A stretch of 35,110 nucleotides of DNA from Sulfitobacter sp. (GTDB lineage: Bacteria > Pseudomonadota > Alphaproteobacteria > Rhodobacterales > Rhodobacteraceae): the NCBI GenBank assembly GCA_024636395.1, contig JAGXHD010000246.1:1-35110 (forward strand), written 5' to 3'. Shown in pieces: positions 22,199 to 30,097 of this stretch. The notes under the pieces are model-generated. The model was not told the DNA's origin and searched no databases. It worked only from the letters and a program-made list of their open reading frames with translations. Both the position numbers and the translations under genes were made by a program. Each line of letters starts with the position of its first letter. Position 1 is the stretch's first letter.

Positions 22199-22816
22199 TT
22201 ATGTGGCACGCAGGCGCGCGGTGATTAGACGGAACGGTACCAGCGCGAGCAATGCCAGCGAGAGCTTTACCGCCCAATCGGCCACCGCCAGCGACACCCA
22301 AAGTGGCGCTTCGGGCCCTTTGCCGAGGATTGGCAAGATCTCCGAAGCCCATGATACGTCCGTGCCGGGATGGACGAAGGAAAAAGCCCCCGAAAAGGCG
22401 ATGGTAAAGAAAATCGCGGTATCCACCGTGCTTCCGACCAGCGTCGAGACGAGGGGTGCTTTCCACCAGCTGCCGCCACGCAGCGCGCTGAAAATGCTCA
22501 CATCGAGCAGTTGCGCTGTGAGGAAGCCGATGCCCGAAGCGATCGCGATGCGAACAGTGACCAGCGGGCCGAATTCGCCCATGATCTGTGTTCCTATCAG
22601 GGAGCAGACGACCCCGACGACGAAGCCCACAAGAACGACTCGGCGTGCAGCCTGTGTGCCGTAAACGCGATTCATGATGTCTGTGACCAGAAAGGCGAGC
22701 GGATAGGTGAAAGCTCCCCATGTCAGCCAGTTGCCATAAAGAAACTGGACCAGAACATTTGAGGCCACCACGATGAGGGCCATGGCGATGATGCCGGGAA
22801 GATGCGTGCGCGTCAT
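22199..22816 (-). CDS. Queuosine precursor transporter (YhhQ/QPTR family)
   Basis: 205 residues with about six membrane helices. The family signature 'LTWGAFTYPLAFLVTDIMNRVYG' is near residue 31, and 'SIFSALRGGSWWKAPLVSTLVGSTVDTAIFFTIAF' is the second conserved block. Members import preQ0 or preQ1 for queuosine tRNA modification. The ATG at 22816 has no evident Shine-Dalgarno. The 93-base stretch upstream holds a GC-rich hairpin (CCGCG/CGCGG around 22862) but I could not recognise a preQ1 aptamer. A longer open frame on the same strand (to 22907) is in a different register and is not the gene. Confidence 0.88.
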   Translation of the reverse strand: MTRTHLPGIIAMALIVVASNVLVQFLYGNWLTWGAFTYPLAFLVTDIMNRVYGTQAARRVVLVGFVVGVVCSLIGTQIMGEFGPLVTVRIAIASGIGFLTAQLLDVSIFSALRGGSWWKAPLVSTLVGSTVDTAIFFTIAFSGAFSFVHPGTDVSWASEILPILGKGPEAPLWVSLAVADWAVKLSLALLALVPFRLITARLRAT

Positions 22817-22909
22817 AATTTGATACCGTTTTATGCAAGGGTGCGGCGACTTGGCCCGCGATCATCGCGGACAGCGGGCATCTAGGCAGGTTTTGCCAAC
22901 GGTGCAACC

Positions 22910-23797
22910 CTATTCAGCAACGGTGAACTCCACGATCTGAGTGCGCTGGATCCGGAAAAAATTGTCATCCGAGATCATGGTGACGTGCAGCTGCCCTTGC
23001 GCGTCTTGCCAAACGCTGATGCCCTCGAGGTTGTCAAAACGCGCAGGAAATGAGGTCATCAGCGTGTATTCGCGCGCATTGGCCGGGTCGAGCACGAACA
23101 TCCGCACGCGGCTGCGAAACCCCAAGGGCGTCGCCGCCCGCTCCAGTAGCCAAAGGCGGCCCGAGGGATCAAGATCAGCACCCACGGGCACGAAAGGACC
23201 ACGCTGCGGGATGCGGGCCGCGATCCGCCAGCCGCCGTTTTGATAAGCATAAAGCGGGAACGGCTTTCCGGCGTCGGGGGCCTTTTCCGGAAGCGCAAAA
23301 AGCGTGCCATCGGGCCCTATTGCCAGCGCTTCGATGCCAGCATTGTCGCCCAGCGTGTCTTTGAACGGCAGGTCTATCCGCCCGCCTGTCCTGCCCGTGG
23401 AAAGATCGACCTGCATGATCCGGTGTCGATGCTCGAACGACAGATACGCCGTACCATCTGCACCAATCGCGAGCCCTTCGGCATCGCCGACCCGTTTATC
23501 CAGCCGGACACCTTTTGCATTTTTGAGCCCTGTTCTGCTCTGCACGCCGATCCCGGTCAGCTGCCCTCCGGAACGCTGCAAAACCGCATCGACCAGCTCT
23601 CCGCGATCACTGACGATCGTCATCCGGGTGCCTTGATCCCGCACTTCGATCCCGGACCAGCCTCCAAACCACGGTGCGTCAAGCTCCCAGCGCATCGCCC
23701 CGCTGAATTGGAGCGTCGTTTCTGCCAGCGCCCCGCTGCACAGGCAAAACAACGCCAGCGCCAGCCGGATCAATTGACTTCGAGCACAGCTTTGCAC
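22910..23797 (-). CDS. Exported esterase-like / phytase-like beta-propeller protein
   Basis: 295 residues with a signal peptide ending 'FCLCSGALA' before ETTLQFS. The remainder is a repeated-strand beta-propeller with 'VGDAEGLAIGADGTAYLSFEHRHRI', 'GIEALAIGPDGTLFALPEK' and 'FDNLEGISVWQDAQG', the three characteristic 'xEGLAxxxDGxxY' repeats of the esterase-like activity of phytase family. The real substrate of these periplasmic proteins is unknown. The ATG at 23797 overlaps the end of mepA by 28 bases. A TTG at 23772, overlapping the mepA stop codon, would shorten the signal peptide but keep its hydrophobic core. It is probably co-transcribed with mepA. Confidence 0.75.
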   Translation of the reverse strand: MQSCARSQLIRLALALFCLCSGALAETTLQFSGAMRWELDAPWFGGWSGIEVRDQGTRMTIVSDRGELVDAVLQRSGGQLTGIGVQSRTGLKNAKGVRLDKRVGDAEGLAIGADGTAYLSFEHRHRIMQVDLSTGRTGGRIDLPFKDTLGDNAGIEALAIGPDGTLFALPEKAPDAGKPFPLYAYQNGGWRIAARIPQRGPFVPVGADLDPSGRLWLLERAATPLGFRSRVRMFVLDPANAREYTLMTSFPARFDNLEGISVWQDAQGQLHVTMISDDNFFRIQRTQIVEFTVAE

Positions 23798-24720
23798 TGC
23801 GCGGGCAGGTCCGCGAGAAGCAGCTCACCGCGCGGTTTCGGCGTGGCTGTCGGCTTCGAGGGCTGTGGTTTTGCCTTTGGCGGGCTGATGATATTCGCCT
23901 GCCACTGTCGTGCATCGTCACAGCCGTCACCCGCAGGGGGCGGGGTCTGGTTTACACAGCCGCGCGCACCGTTGGGGCAGGCGAGGCGGACGTGAAAGTG
24001 GTAGTGGTGCCCGTACCACGGCCGGATCTTGCGCAGATAGCTGCGGTCGCCGCGCTCATCATCGCACATCTGGACCTTTGCCCCCGGAAACACGAATATC
24101 CGCTCGGTGCGCGGATCTTTCGCCGCGGCCTTGATGATTTCGTGGTGCGCCCGCGTCCACGAGCCGTTGACGTAGGCACCGTTGGCACGGCGTGTCGAGA
24201 TCGACGAGATGTTCTCGCGCTGTACCCGCGTCAGGCTGAGCGACGTTGGCGGCAGCATCCAGATATCTGCATCAAGCCCGATTTGGTGGCTTGCGTGGCC
24301 GGTCAGCATCGGGCCTCCACGCGGCTGGCTCATGTCACCGACATAGAGGCCGTTCCAACCCGGCTGCTGGGCGGCAAACTGGCTGAGCTTCTTGACCATA
24401 GCCACAAGCTCGGGGTGCCCCCAGTTGCGGTTGCGCGACAGGCGCATCGCCTGCCATGTGGGCCCTGTCTCGGGCAGTTGCTGTGCCCCCGCGAGGCATC
24501 CCTTAGCATAGCTGCCGAAAGCGGCAGGCGATTGGGCGGTGCCGGAGGACTTGGTTCCGAACAGCTTTTTTGCCTCTACATTGCTCAGCGGGCCAGCCAG
24601 TTCGCCGATGGTGGGGAGCTCCATCCGCTCTTCTTTGGAGCCGCTGATGTCACGCGCGCCACCGCAGCTTGCCATCAGGACGCCAAGCGCCGAAATAATA
24701 AGGAGTTTTTTTACATTCAT
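23770..24720 (-). CDS. mepA: Penicillin-insensitive murein endopeptidase (MepA), probable lipoprotein
   Basis: 316 residues. The N-terminus MNVKKLLIISALGVLMASCG looks like a lipoprotein signal with Cys19 as the lipidated residue. The LAS-type metallopeptidase core has GHASHQIGLDADIW (141-154), with the zinc-binding His and Asp, and 'RPWYGHHYHFHVRLACP' further on, with the third ligand. 'AMRLSRNRNWGHPELV' is the conserved MepA segment before the active site. It cuts D-Ala-meso-DAP cross-links in peptidoglycan. The C-terminal ~50 residues are Pro/Lys-rich (KPQPSKPTATPKP). Its ATG overlaps the stop of the upstream UMF1 transporter (ATGA). Confidence 0.92.
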   Translation of the reverse strand: MNVKKLLIISALGVLMASCGGARDISGSKEERMELPTIGELAGPLSNVEAKKLFGTKSSGTAQSPAAFGSYAKGCLAGAQQLPETGPTWQAMRLSRNRNWGHPELVAMVKKLSQFAAQQPGWNGLYVGDMSQPRGGPMLTGHASHQIGLDADIWMLPPTSLSLTRVQRENISSISTRRANGAYVNGSWTRAHHEIIKAAAKDPRTERIFVFPGAKVQMCDDERGDRSYLRKIRPWYGHHYHFHVRLACPNGARGCVNQTPPPAGDGCDDARQWQANIISPPKAKPQPSKPTATPKPRGELLLADLPAQCKAVLEVN

Positions 24721-26090
24721 TTGAAGAAGTCCCCTCTAGGTTTAACCCAGAGTAGCAGAACCAGCCCCACGATGAACAGCCCCACAACCGGGCTGACGCC
24801 CAATCTCTGGCTACCAGTCAGCTGGCTTGTTAGCGCGATCAGCGCGGGGGCGAGGAATGACGTCGCTTTGCCCGAAAGGGCGTAGAGGCCGAAAGCTTCG
24901 GTCATCCGCGCGGGGTTGGCCTGCCGGGTCATCATGTTGCGCGACGACGCCTGGAGCGAGCCGCCTGCAGCGCCGATCACCGCGCCCGCGATGAAGAAGG
25001 TGATGTCGGGCGCGCTGGAGCCTTCGGCGACGGTAATGCCCATGATCGAAGTGGGCGTTATCATCACGACCAGCAAGGCCACGCAAGCCAGCGTTACCAC
25101 GCAAAACACGATCACTGGCATTGGACCCAAGCGGCGGTCGACCTTGCCGGAGATCCAGCAGGCAACAGCGCCTGAAATCGCCGCGATAATCCCGAAAATA
25201 CCCACCTGTGTGATCGACCAACCCAGCACCCCGAGCGCATAGATGCCCCCGAAGGTGTACATCCCGTTGAGTGCATCGCGGTAGAACATCGAGGAGCTAA
25301 GATAGGCCAGCAGGGAAGGGTGGCGCGGCAGGCCCCTGAGCGTGGCGCCCAGATCACGCAGGCTTTTGCCGATCAGTAGCCGTGCGGCGCCCGTTGGTTT
25401 TGTGTCGCGGGTGTAGAGAAAGAAGGGGACCATGAAGACCGCAAACCAGATCGCGGTGAGCGGTCCCACGATGCGGGTATCGGCCTTTGTTGCCGGATCA
25501 AGGCCGAAGAGGGGGCTGAGGCCCGCCATCGTCGTGCCGTTCGCGCCCGCTTGAAAGAGCGCGAGCATCAGCGCCAGCGCCACGACGCCGCCAACATAGC
25601 CGAAGGCCCAGCCCGAGCCGGACAAGCGCCCCAACTCGGCCGGGTCCTTGTCGAGTTCAGGCAGATACGAATTGGTAAAAATTGTCGCAAATTCCATCCC
25701 GATGAGGCCGATGCCGAAGAAAAACAGCGCCCAGATAACGGAGAAATCCTGTGGTGCGGTCCACCACAACGCGCCGGAGCCCACAAAATACATCACAGAA
25801 AACAGCCAGATCCACGGCAGCTTGCGCCCTGAATTATCCGCAATGGCCCCTAGCACCGGCGCAAGCACAGCGATCGTTATCCCGGAGATCGCCAGCCCCC
25901 AACCCCAGTAGGCCTGCGCTTGTGCGCGTGCAGCCTCGGTTGCCATTCCCCCTGTAATCATGTTTGCCGAAACGGTGCCCGTGAAATATGGCCCGAATAT
26001 GAAGGTCAGCAGGAGGGTGTTGTAGGGTTGGCTGGCCCAATCGAAAAAATACCAGCCCCAGATGCGCTTGCGCTGCGATATTGCTTTCAT
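24717..26090 (-). CDS. UMF1-family MFS transporter (Atg22/BtlA-like)
   Basis: 457 residues from the ATG at 26090, with AGG seven bases upstream. About 12 membrane helices. The opening 'RIWGWYFFDWASQPYNTLLLTFIFGPYF' is diagnostic of the UMF1/Atg22-like family, as are 'GAIADNSGRKLPWIW' (MFS loop 2-3) and 'ASSRNMMTRQANPARMTEAFGLYALSGKATSF' in the second half. The substrate is unknown; related proteins handle amino acids or other small solutes. It is the first gene of a minus-strand operon with mepA and the phytase-like gene. A longer open frame reaches 26132, but the added 14 residues lack a ribosome-binding site. Confidence 0.85.
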   Translation of the reverse strand: MKAISQRKRIWGWYFFDWASQPYNTLLLTFIFGPYFTGTVSANMITGGMATEAARAQAQAYWGWGLAISGITIAVLAPVLGAIADNSGRKLPWIWLFSVMYFVGSGALWWTAPQDFSVIWALFFFGIGLIGMEFATIFTNSYLPELDKDPAELGRLSGSGWAFGYVGGVVALALMLALFQAGANGTTMAGLSPLFGLDPATKADTRIVGPLTAIWFAVFMVPFFLYTRDTKPTGAARLLIGKSLRDLGATLRGLPRHPSLLAYLSSSMFYRDALNGMYTFGGIYALGVLGWSITQVGIFGIIAAISGAVACWISGKVDRRLGPMPVIVFCVVTLACVALLVVMITPTSIMGITVAEGSSAPDITFFIAGAVIGAAGGSLQASSRNMMTRQANPARMTEAFGLYALSGKATSFLAPALIALTSQLTGSQRLGVSPVVGLFIVGLVLLLWVKPRGDFFK

Positions 26091-26165
26091 TTCAACCTGC
26101 TCCCCCGTTTGTACTGACGTAGAACAGGCCAAAGAGTTTGGTGCAAGAAGTGGTTTCGCGCCGGA

Positions 26166-26705
26166 TCAGTCCTGCATAGGAGGCCATGGACGCGTCGTCT
26201 CGGCGCGGGTCCAGTTCCGGATCCAATCGGGCATTGCGGGGGAGATCGCCTGCTGGCCTAGCGCGGCGAGTATGCGCGGGGGTTTCACGATCCCGTTCTT
26301 GTCCGTCGCTGCGGCGCGGTAGAGGACGTGGCTGGCACATTCACCATCGCGCTTCCACATCGACTGCTCAATATACATGAATTTATCGTCCCAGCATACG
26401 GCACGGCTGCGCACCTCGAACCGCTCGAAAGGGCGGATGCGGCGACGAAAGCGCACGTGCGATCCGGCCATCGTCAGGTTCCACCGCTCGCGTCGCAGAA
26501 CCGCGACCAGACCCGCGCGCTGCGCCATCGCGCTGCGCCCCAGATCATAAAGGGTGAGCGCTCGGCCATTGTTTAGTTCAAGAAAGACGTCAAGATCATG
26601 TGGCCAGCAGATGTGATGCGACACATGCATCTCGGTCAAAGTCTTGAAGCGCGGCTGGCGGCTGGCCAGCCAGACATCTTTGAACAGGCGCAAAAACGGG
26701 AACAT
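26166..26705 (-). CDS. Hotdog-fold acyl-CoA thioesterase-like protein
   Basis: 179 residues. 'RVSHHICWPHDLDVFLELNNGRALTLYDLGR'-type sequence (residues ~27-57) and 'GSHVRFRRRIRPFERFEVRSRAVCWDDKFMYIEQSMW' are the two conserved blocks of the 4HBT_2/THEM6-like thioesterase group. The Asp in the first block, 'HDLDVFLELNNG', is the likely catalytic acid. The enzyme probably hydrolyses fatty acyl-CoA or a related thioester in the cytoplasm. AGGAG lies about seven bases upstream of the ATG. It is divergent from yggT and separated by 75 bases from the UMF1 gene downstream. Confidence 0.8.
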   Translation of the reverse strand: MFPFLRLFKDVWLASRQPRFKTLTEMHVSHHICWPHDLDVFLELNNGRALTLYDLGRSAMAQRAGLVAVLRRERWNLTMAGSHVRFRRRIRPFERFEVRSRAVCWDDKFMYIEQSMWKRDGECASHVLYRAAATDKNGIVKPPRILAALGQQAISPAMPDWIRNWTRAETTRPWPPMQD

Positions 26706-26837
26706 GGGGGCACTCCTTATTGCCCTCCAATTGACCTGAGGCGGGCCTGCGTCAACCAGGTACCTCGCGGCACCCTTGTCCTTTTTGTGCGCGAGGCTTA
26801 ATTGCTGGTCAGACGTTTTGGAAAAGGACTGCCGCTT

Positions 26838-27125
26838 GTGACCTCACTCTTCATGATCCTGATGCTTTTGTTGAATATTCTGTGGTTCTTCATCATTGCC
26901 CATGTGGTAATGTCCTGGCTGATCAATTTTCAGGTGCTCAACACGCGCCAGCCCTTGGTCGCGCAGATTTGGTATGGCATAAACCGACTGTTAGAGCCTA
27001 TTTACGCACCCATCCGCCGCGTGCTGCCCAACATGGGCGGGCTTGATCTGGCACCCTTGGTAGTGCTCATCGGTGTGGCGGCCGCGCGGATCGTACTGAC
27101 AAATAATGCGGCGCTCTTTTACTGA
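26838..27125 (+). CDS. YggT-family integral membrane protein
   Basis: 95 residues from a GTG at 26838 with AGGA nine bases upstream. This gives the family start MTSLFMILMLLLNILWFFII; a TTG at 26802 would add 12 unusual residues. Two membrane segments flank the conserved block 'VVMSWLINFQVLNTRQPLV' and 'RLLEPIYAPIRRVLPNMGGLDLAPLV', the YggT signature. Function is not established; in other bacteria the family has been linked to cell division, photosystem or cytochrome assembly, and osmotic tolerance. It is transcribed in the same direction as recQ, 117 bases downstream. Confidence 0.85.
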   Translation: MTSLFMILMLLLNILWFFIIAHVVMSWLINFQVLNTRQPLVAQIWYGINRLLEPIYAPIRRVLPNMGGLDLAPLVVLIGVAAARIVLTNNAALFY

Positions 27126-27242
27126 GGAGCAGCTCCGATCAAGCCACTGGAAATCGCGGAACGCGGTAGGAGAAGTCCTTGCCCCGCTTCTGTCGATATG
27201 TGACTTTGGCGGCGCTGTATTTCCCAACACTAGGTCTCCTAA

Positions 27243-29288
27243 ATGTCAGGCGCTGCCCCGCTGCTAAAAGATGTATTCGGCTTTGACGGGTTTCGTCCGG
27301 GACAAGAGGAGATCGTTGAGGCGGTGACCGCGGGCGAGAACGTGCTGGCGATCATGCCCACGGGGGGTGGGAAATCCCTGTGCTTCCAATTACCTGCCCT
27401 GATGCGTGATGGCGTCACCGTCGTGATCTCCCCGCTTATTGCCTTGATGCGCGATCAGGTCCGCGCCTTGCAGGAACTGGGTGTGGGTGCAGGTGCGCTG
27501 ACGTCCGGCAACACCCCCGAAGAAACGGACGCGGTCTGGGAAGGGCTTGAGGCGGGCACGCTCAAGCTTCTGTATATGGCTCCCGAGCGCCTAGCTGCCG
27601 GATCAGTGATGGGGATGCTCAAACGGGTCGGTGTGCGCATGATCGCCGTGGACGAGGCGCACTGCGTGAGCCAGTGGGGCCATGATTTCCGACCCGATTA
27701 CCTGCGCATCGGAGAGTTGAAGCGCGCGCTCGATGTGCCGCTCGCCGCCTTCACAGCCACCGCGGATACCGAAACGCAGGCCGAGATCGTTGAGAAGCTG
27801 TTTGGCGGTGTTGCCCCACGGTCCTTCCTACGCGGCTTTGATCGGCCTAATATTCACTTGATGTTCGCCGCCAAGAACTCGCCTCGCAATCAGATCCTGA
27901 ACTTTGCAGCTGCACGGCGCGGGCAATCGGGGATCGTCTATTGCGGGACGCGCGCCAAGACCGAAGGCATCGCGCGTGCCCTCAACGATGCCGGGCAAAC
28001 GGCGATCCACTACCACGGCGGGATGGAGGCGGAAGATCGCCGCATAGCTGAGCGGCGATTTCAGCAAGAGGATGGCCTGATCGTCGCGGCCACTGTCGCG
28101 TTCGGGATGGGGATCGACAAACCCGATATTCGCTGGGTGGCTCACGCTGACCTGCCCAAAAGCATCGAGAGCTATTACCAGGAGATCGGCCGCGCGGGCC
28201 GTGATGGTGCGCCCGCCGAGACGCTGACTCTGTTTGGCCCGGAGGACATTCGCCTGCGCCGCACCCAGATCGACGAAGGGCTTGCCCCACCGGAGCGCCG
28301 CACCGCCGACCACGGTCGTCTCAACGCGCTGTTGGGACTTGCGGAGGCGCTGGAATGTCGCCGCAAGACGCTGCTGGGGTACTTTGACGAGGCGGAGGTA
28401 ACCTGTGGCAACTGTGACCTGTGCGACAGCCCGGTGGATATGTTTGACGGCACGACCGCTGTGCGCAAAGCGCTCTCGGCGATGCTGCGCACCGAGGAGT
28501 GGTTTGGCGCGGGGCATCTGATCGATATTCTGCTCGGCATCGAGACGGACAAGATAAAGCAGCGTGGCCACCAATCTCTGCCGACCTATGGCGTGGGAAC
28601 GGAATACACCAAACCTGAATGGCAGGCCGTTTTCCGGCAGATGATGGGCCGTGATCTGGTGCGCCCCGATCCCGCCCGCCACGGCGCGCTGCGGATGACC
28701 GATGCCGCTTTGCCGATCCTGCGCGATGAGCAATCCATCACCCTGCGCCGCGACAGCATCAAGGCCGCCGGATCCACACGCCGCCCCGCCGTGAAAGCGA
28801 TGGTCAACGATGAGGATGCACCATTGCTGAGCGCGCTGAAGGCCAAGCGGCGCGGACTTGCTGAGGCGGCAAAAGTGCCCGCCTACATCATCTTTACCGA
28901 TCGCACGCTGATCGAGATGGCGGAGACGCGGCCCGCAAATCTCGACCAGATGGCAGGGATCAGCGGGATCGGCGCGAAAAAACTTGAAAGTTATGGCGCG
29001 GCGTTTCTGGAAGTAATAAACGGCGAGGCCGCGATGATGCACCCGCAACGCCGCAAGCTGGCCGGGCGTGGTGCGGGCGATCTCTACGACCAGCTCCTCG
29101 AAGTGCAGTCTGTCCTGTCGCGCGGTGCGCTGGGCACAGATAAGCCGCTGAGCTGTTCGGCATCGCTGCTGGCCAAGGTAGCGCAGATGCGCGGCGCGAA
29201 CGAGGATGCGATGGAGCGGCTTCTGGGCGACAAGCGCGCGGAGCGTTTCGGTGCCGCCTTTCTGGACGTCCTGCGCAGCGCGGACTAG
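27243..29288 (+). CDS. recQ: ATP-dependent DNA helicase RecQ
   Basis: 681 residues with the full RecQ layout. Helicase domain 1 carries Walker A MPTGGGKS (38-45) and DEAH at 137-140, followed by the aromatic loop 'CVSQWGHDFRPDY'. Helicase domain 2 has 'ATVAFGMGIDKPDIRWVAH' and 'YYQEIGRAGRDG'. The RQC zinc site is Cys372, Cys388, Cys391 and Cys394, followed by a winged helix. One HRDC domain (about 525-600) contains 'LAEAAKVPAYIIFTDRTLIE'. About 80 more residues follow as a divergent helical tail, possibly a second HRDC-like domain. RecQ unwinds DNA in the RecF recombination pathway. Confidence 0.95.
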   Translation: MSGAAPLLKDVFGFDGFRPGQEEIVEAVTAGENVLAIMPTGGGKSLCFQLPALMRDGVTVVISPLIALMRDQVRALQELGVGAGALTSGNTPEETDAVWEGLEAGTLKLLYMAPERLAAGSVMGMLKRVGVRMIAVDEAHCVSQWGHDFRPDYLRIGELKRALDVPLAAFTATADTETQAEIVEKLFGGVAPRSFLRGFDRPNIHLMFAAKNSPRNQILNFAAARRGQSGIVYCGTRAKTEGIARALNDAGQTAIHYHGGMEAEDRRIAERRFQQEDGLIVAATVAFGMGIDKPDIRWVAHADLPKSIESYYQEIGRAGRDGAPAETLTLFGPEDIRLRRTQIDEGLAPPERRTADHGRLNALLGLAEALECRRKTLLGYFDEAEVTCGNCDLCDSPVDMFDGTTAVRKALSAMLRTEEWFGAGHLIDILLGIETDKIKQRGHQSLPTYGVGTEYTKPEWQAVFRQMMGRDLVRPDPARHGALRMTDAALPILRDEQSITLRRDSIKAAGSTRRPAVKAMVNDEDAPLLSALKAKRRGLAEAAKVPAYIIFTDRTLIEMAETRPANLDQMAGISGIGAKKLESYGAAFLEVINGEAAMMHPQRRKLAGRGAGDLYDQLLEVQSVLSRGALGTDKPLSCSASLLAKVAQMRGANEDAMERLLGDKRAERFGAAFLDVLRSAD

Positions 29289-29317
29289 ATACCATTACAG
29301 GGTAAAGAGGAGCGGAT

Positions 29318-30097
29318 ATGCTTGTTGTGATTTCACCGGCGAAAAAGCTGGACTGGGCCGAGCGGGACGTGGCGACCACCACGCCCGATTTTCTCGACGC
29401 AGCGGCGGAACTTGTTACGGCAGCGCGCAAGCTGAGCGTGAGTGATCTGAAAGCGCTGATGTCGCTGAGCGAAAACCTTGCGACACTGAACCGCGATCGT
29501 TTCAAGTCCTATGTCGCGGCGCCACAGGCCGATCTGACACGGCCCGCTGCGCTCGCCTTTGCCGGTGATACCTATCAGGGGCTGGAGGCAGCGAGCTTGG
29601 ACTCCGAAGAGATGGAGTTTGCGCAGGATCATTTGCGGATCCTGTCTGGGCTCTACGGTGTGCTGCGGCCACTGGATGCGATCCAACCCTACCGCCTCGA
29701 AATGGGCAGCAAGCTCAAGACGAAACGCGCGAAGAGCCTCTATGAGTTTTGGGGCAGCGGGATTTCCGAAGCGTTGAATGCGCAGGCGCAAGCCACTGGC
29801 AGCGATGTGCTAATCAACTGTGCCAGTCAGGAATACTTCGGCGCTGTGAACCTTGAAGCGCTGGAGTCGCGCGTGATCACGCCGCAGTTCATGGAAGAGA
29901 AGGACGATGGCAAAGGCCCGAAAATCGTGAGCTTCTACGCTAAAAAAGCGCGCGGTGCGATGGCGCGTTTTGTGATGCAAAACCGGATCAAGGAGACTGA
30001 CGGCATCCTCGACTTCAATATCGGTGGCTATACGTACATGCCGGAAATGTCCAAGCCGGAAGCGCCTGTGTTCCTGCGCCCCTATCCTGCATCCTGA
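29318..30097 (+). CDS. yaaA: Peroxide stress protein YaaA (UPF0246)
   Basis: 259 residues, starting MLVVISPAKKLDWAERDVAT, the invariant opening of the family ('ISPAKxLD'). Later conserved segments are 'LSGLYGVLRPLDAIQPYRLEMGSKL', 'LINCASQEYFGAVN' and 'IVSFYAKKARGAMARFVMQNRI'. In E. coli YaaA lowers free iron and limits Fenton damage under peroxide stress, binding DNA. AGAGGAG precedes the ATG. It follows recQ by 29 bases and is probably co-transcribed with it. Its last 16 bases overlap the convergent kinase gene. Confidence 0.93.
   Translation: MLVVISPAKKLDWAERDVATTTPDFLDAAAELVTAARKLSVSDLKALMSLSENLATLNRDRFKSYVAAPQADLTRPAALAFAGDTYQGLEAASLDSEEMEFAQDHLRILSGLYGVLRPLDAIQPYRLEMGSKLKTKRAKSLYEFWGSGISEALNAQAQATGSDVLINCASQEYFGAVNLEALESRVITPQFMEEKDDGKGPKIVSFYAKKARGAMARFVMQNRIKETDGILDFNIGGYTYMPEMSKPEAPVFLRPYPAS

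Noticed and set aside
22140..22907. 255-codon minus-strand open frame over the queuosine transporter
   Set aside because: The overlapping register encodes a clear YhhQ-family membrane protein with its conserved motifs, while this one is an Arg/His/Gly-rich shadow.
22817..22909. Possible preQ1 riboswitch before the queuosine-precursor transporter
   Set aside because: There are hairpins in the leader, but I could not fit the preQ1-I pattern (short stem, conserved loop, A-rich tail) or a known type II or III layout. A covariance-model search would settle it.
27828..29048. 406-codon open frame antisense to recQ
   Set aside because: It mirrors the RecQ coding frame in high-GC DNA, has low-complexity His/Arg/Gly-rich composition and no ribosome-binding site. 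RecQ is complete on the other strand.
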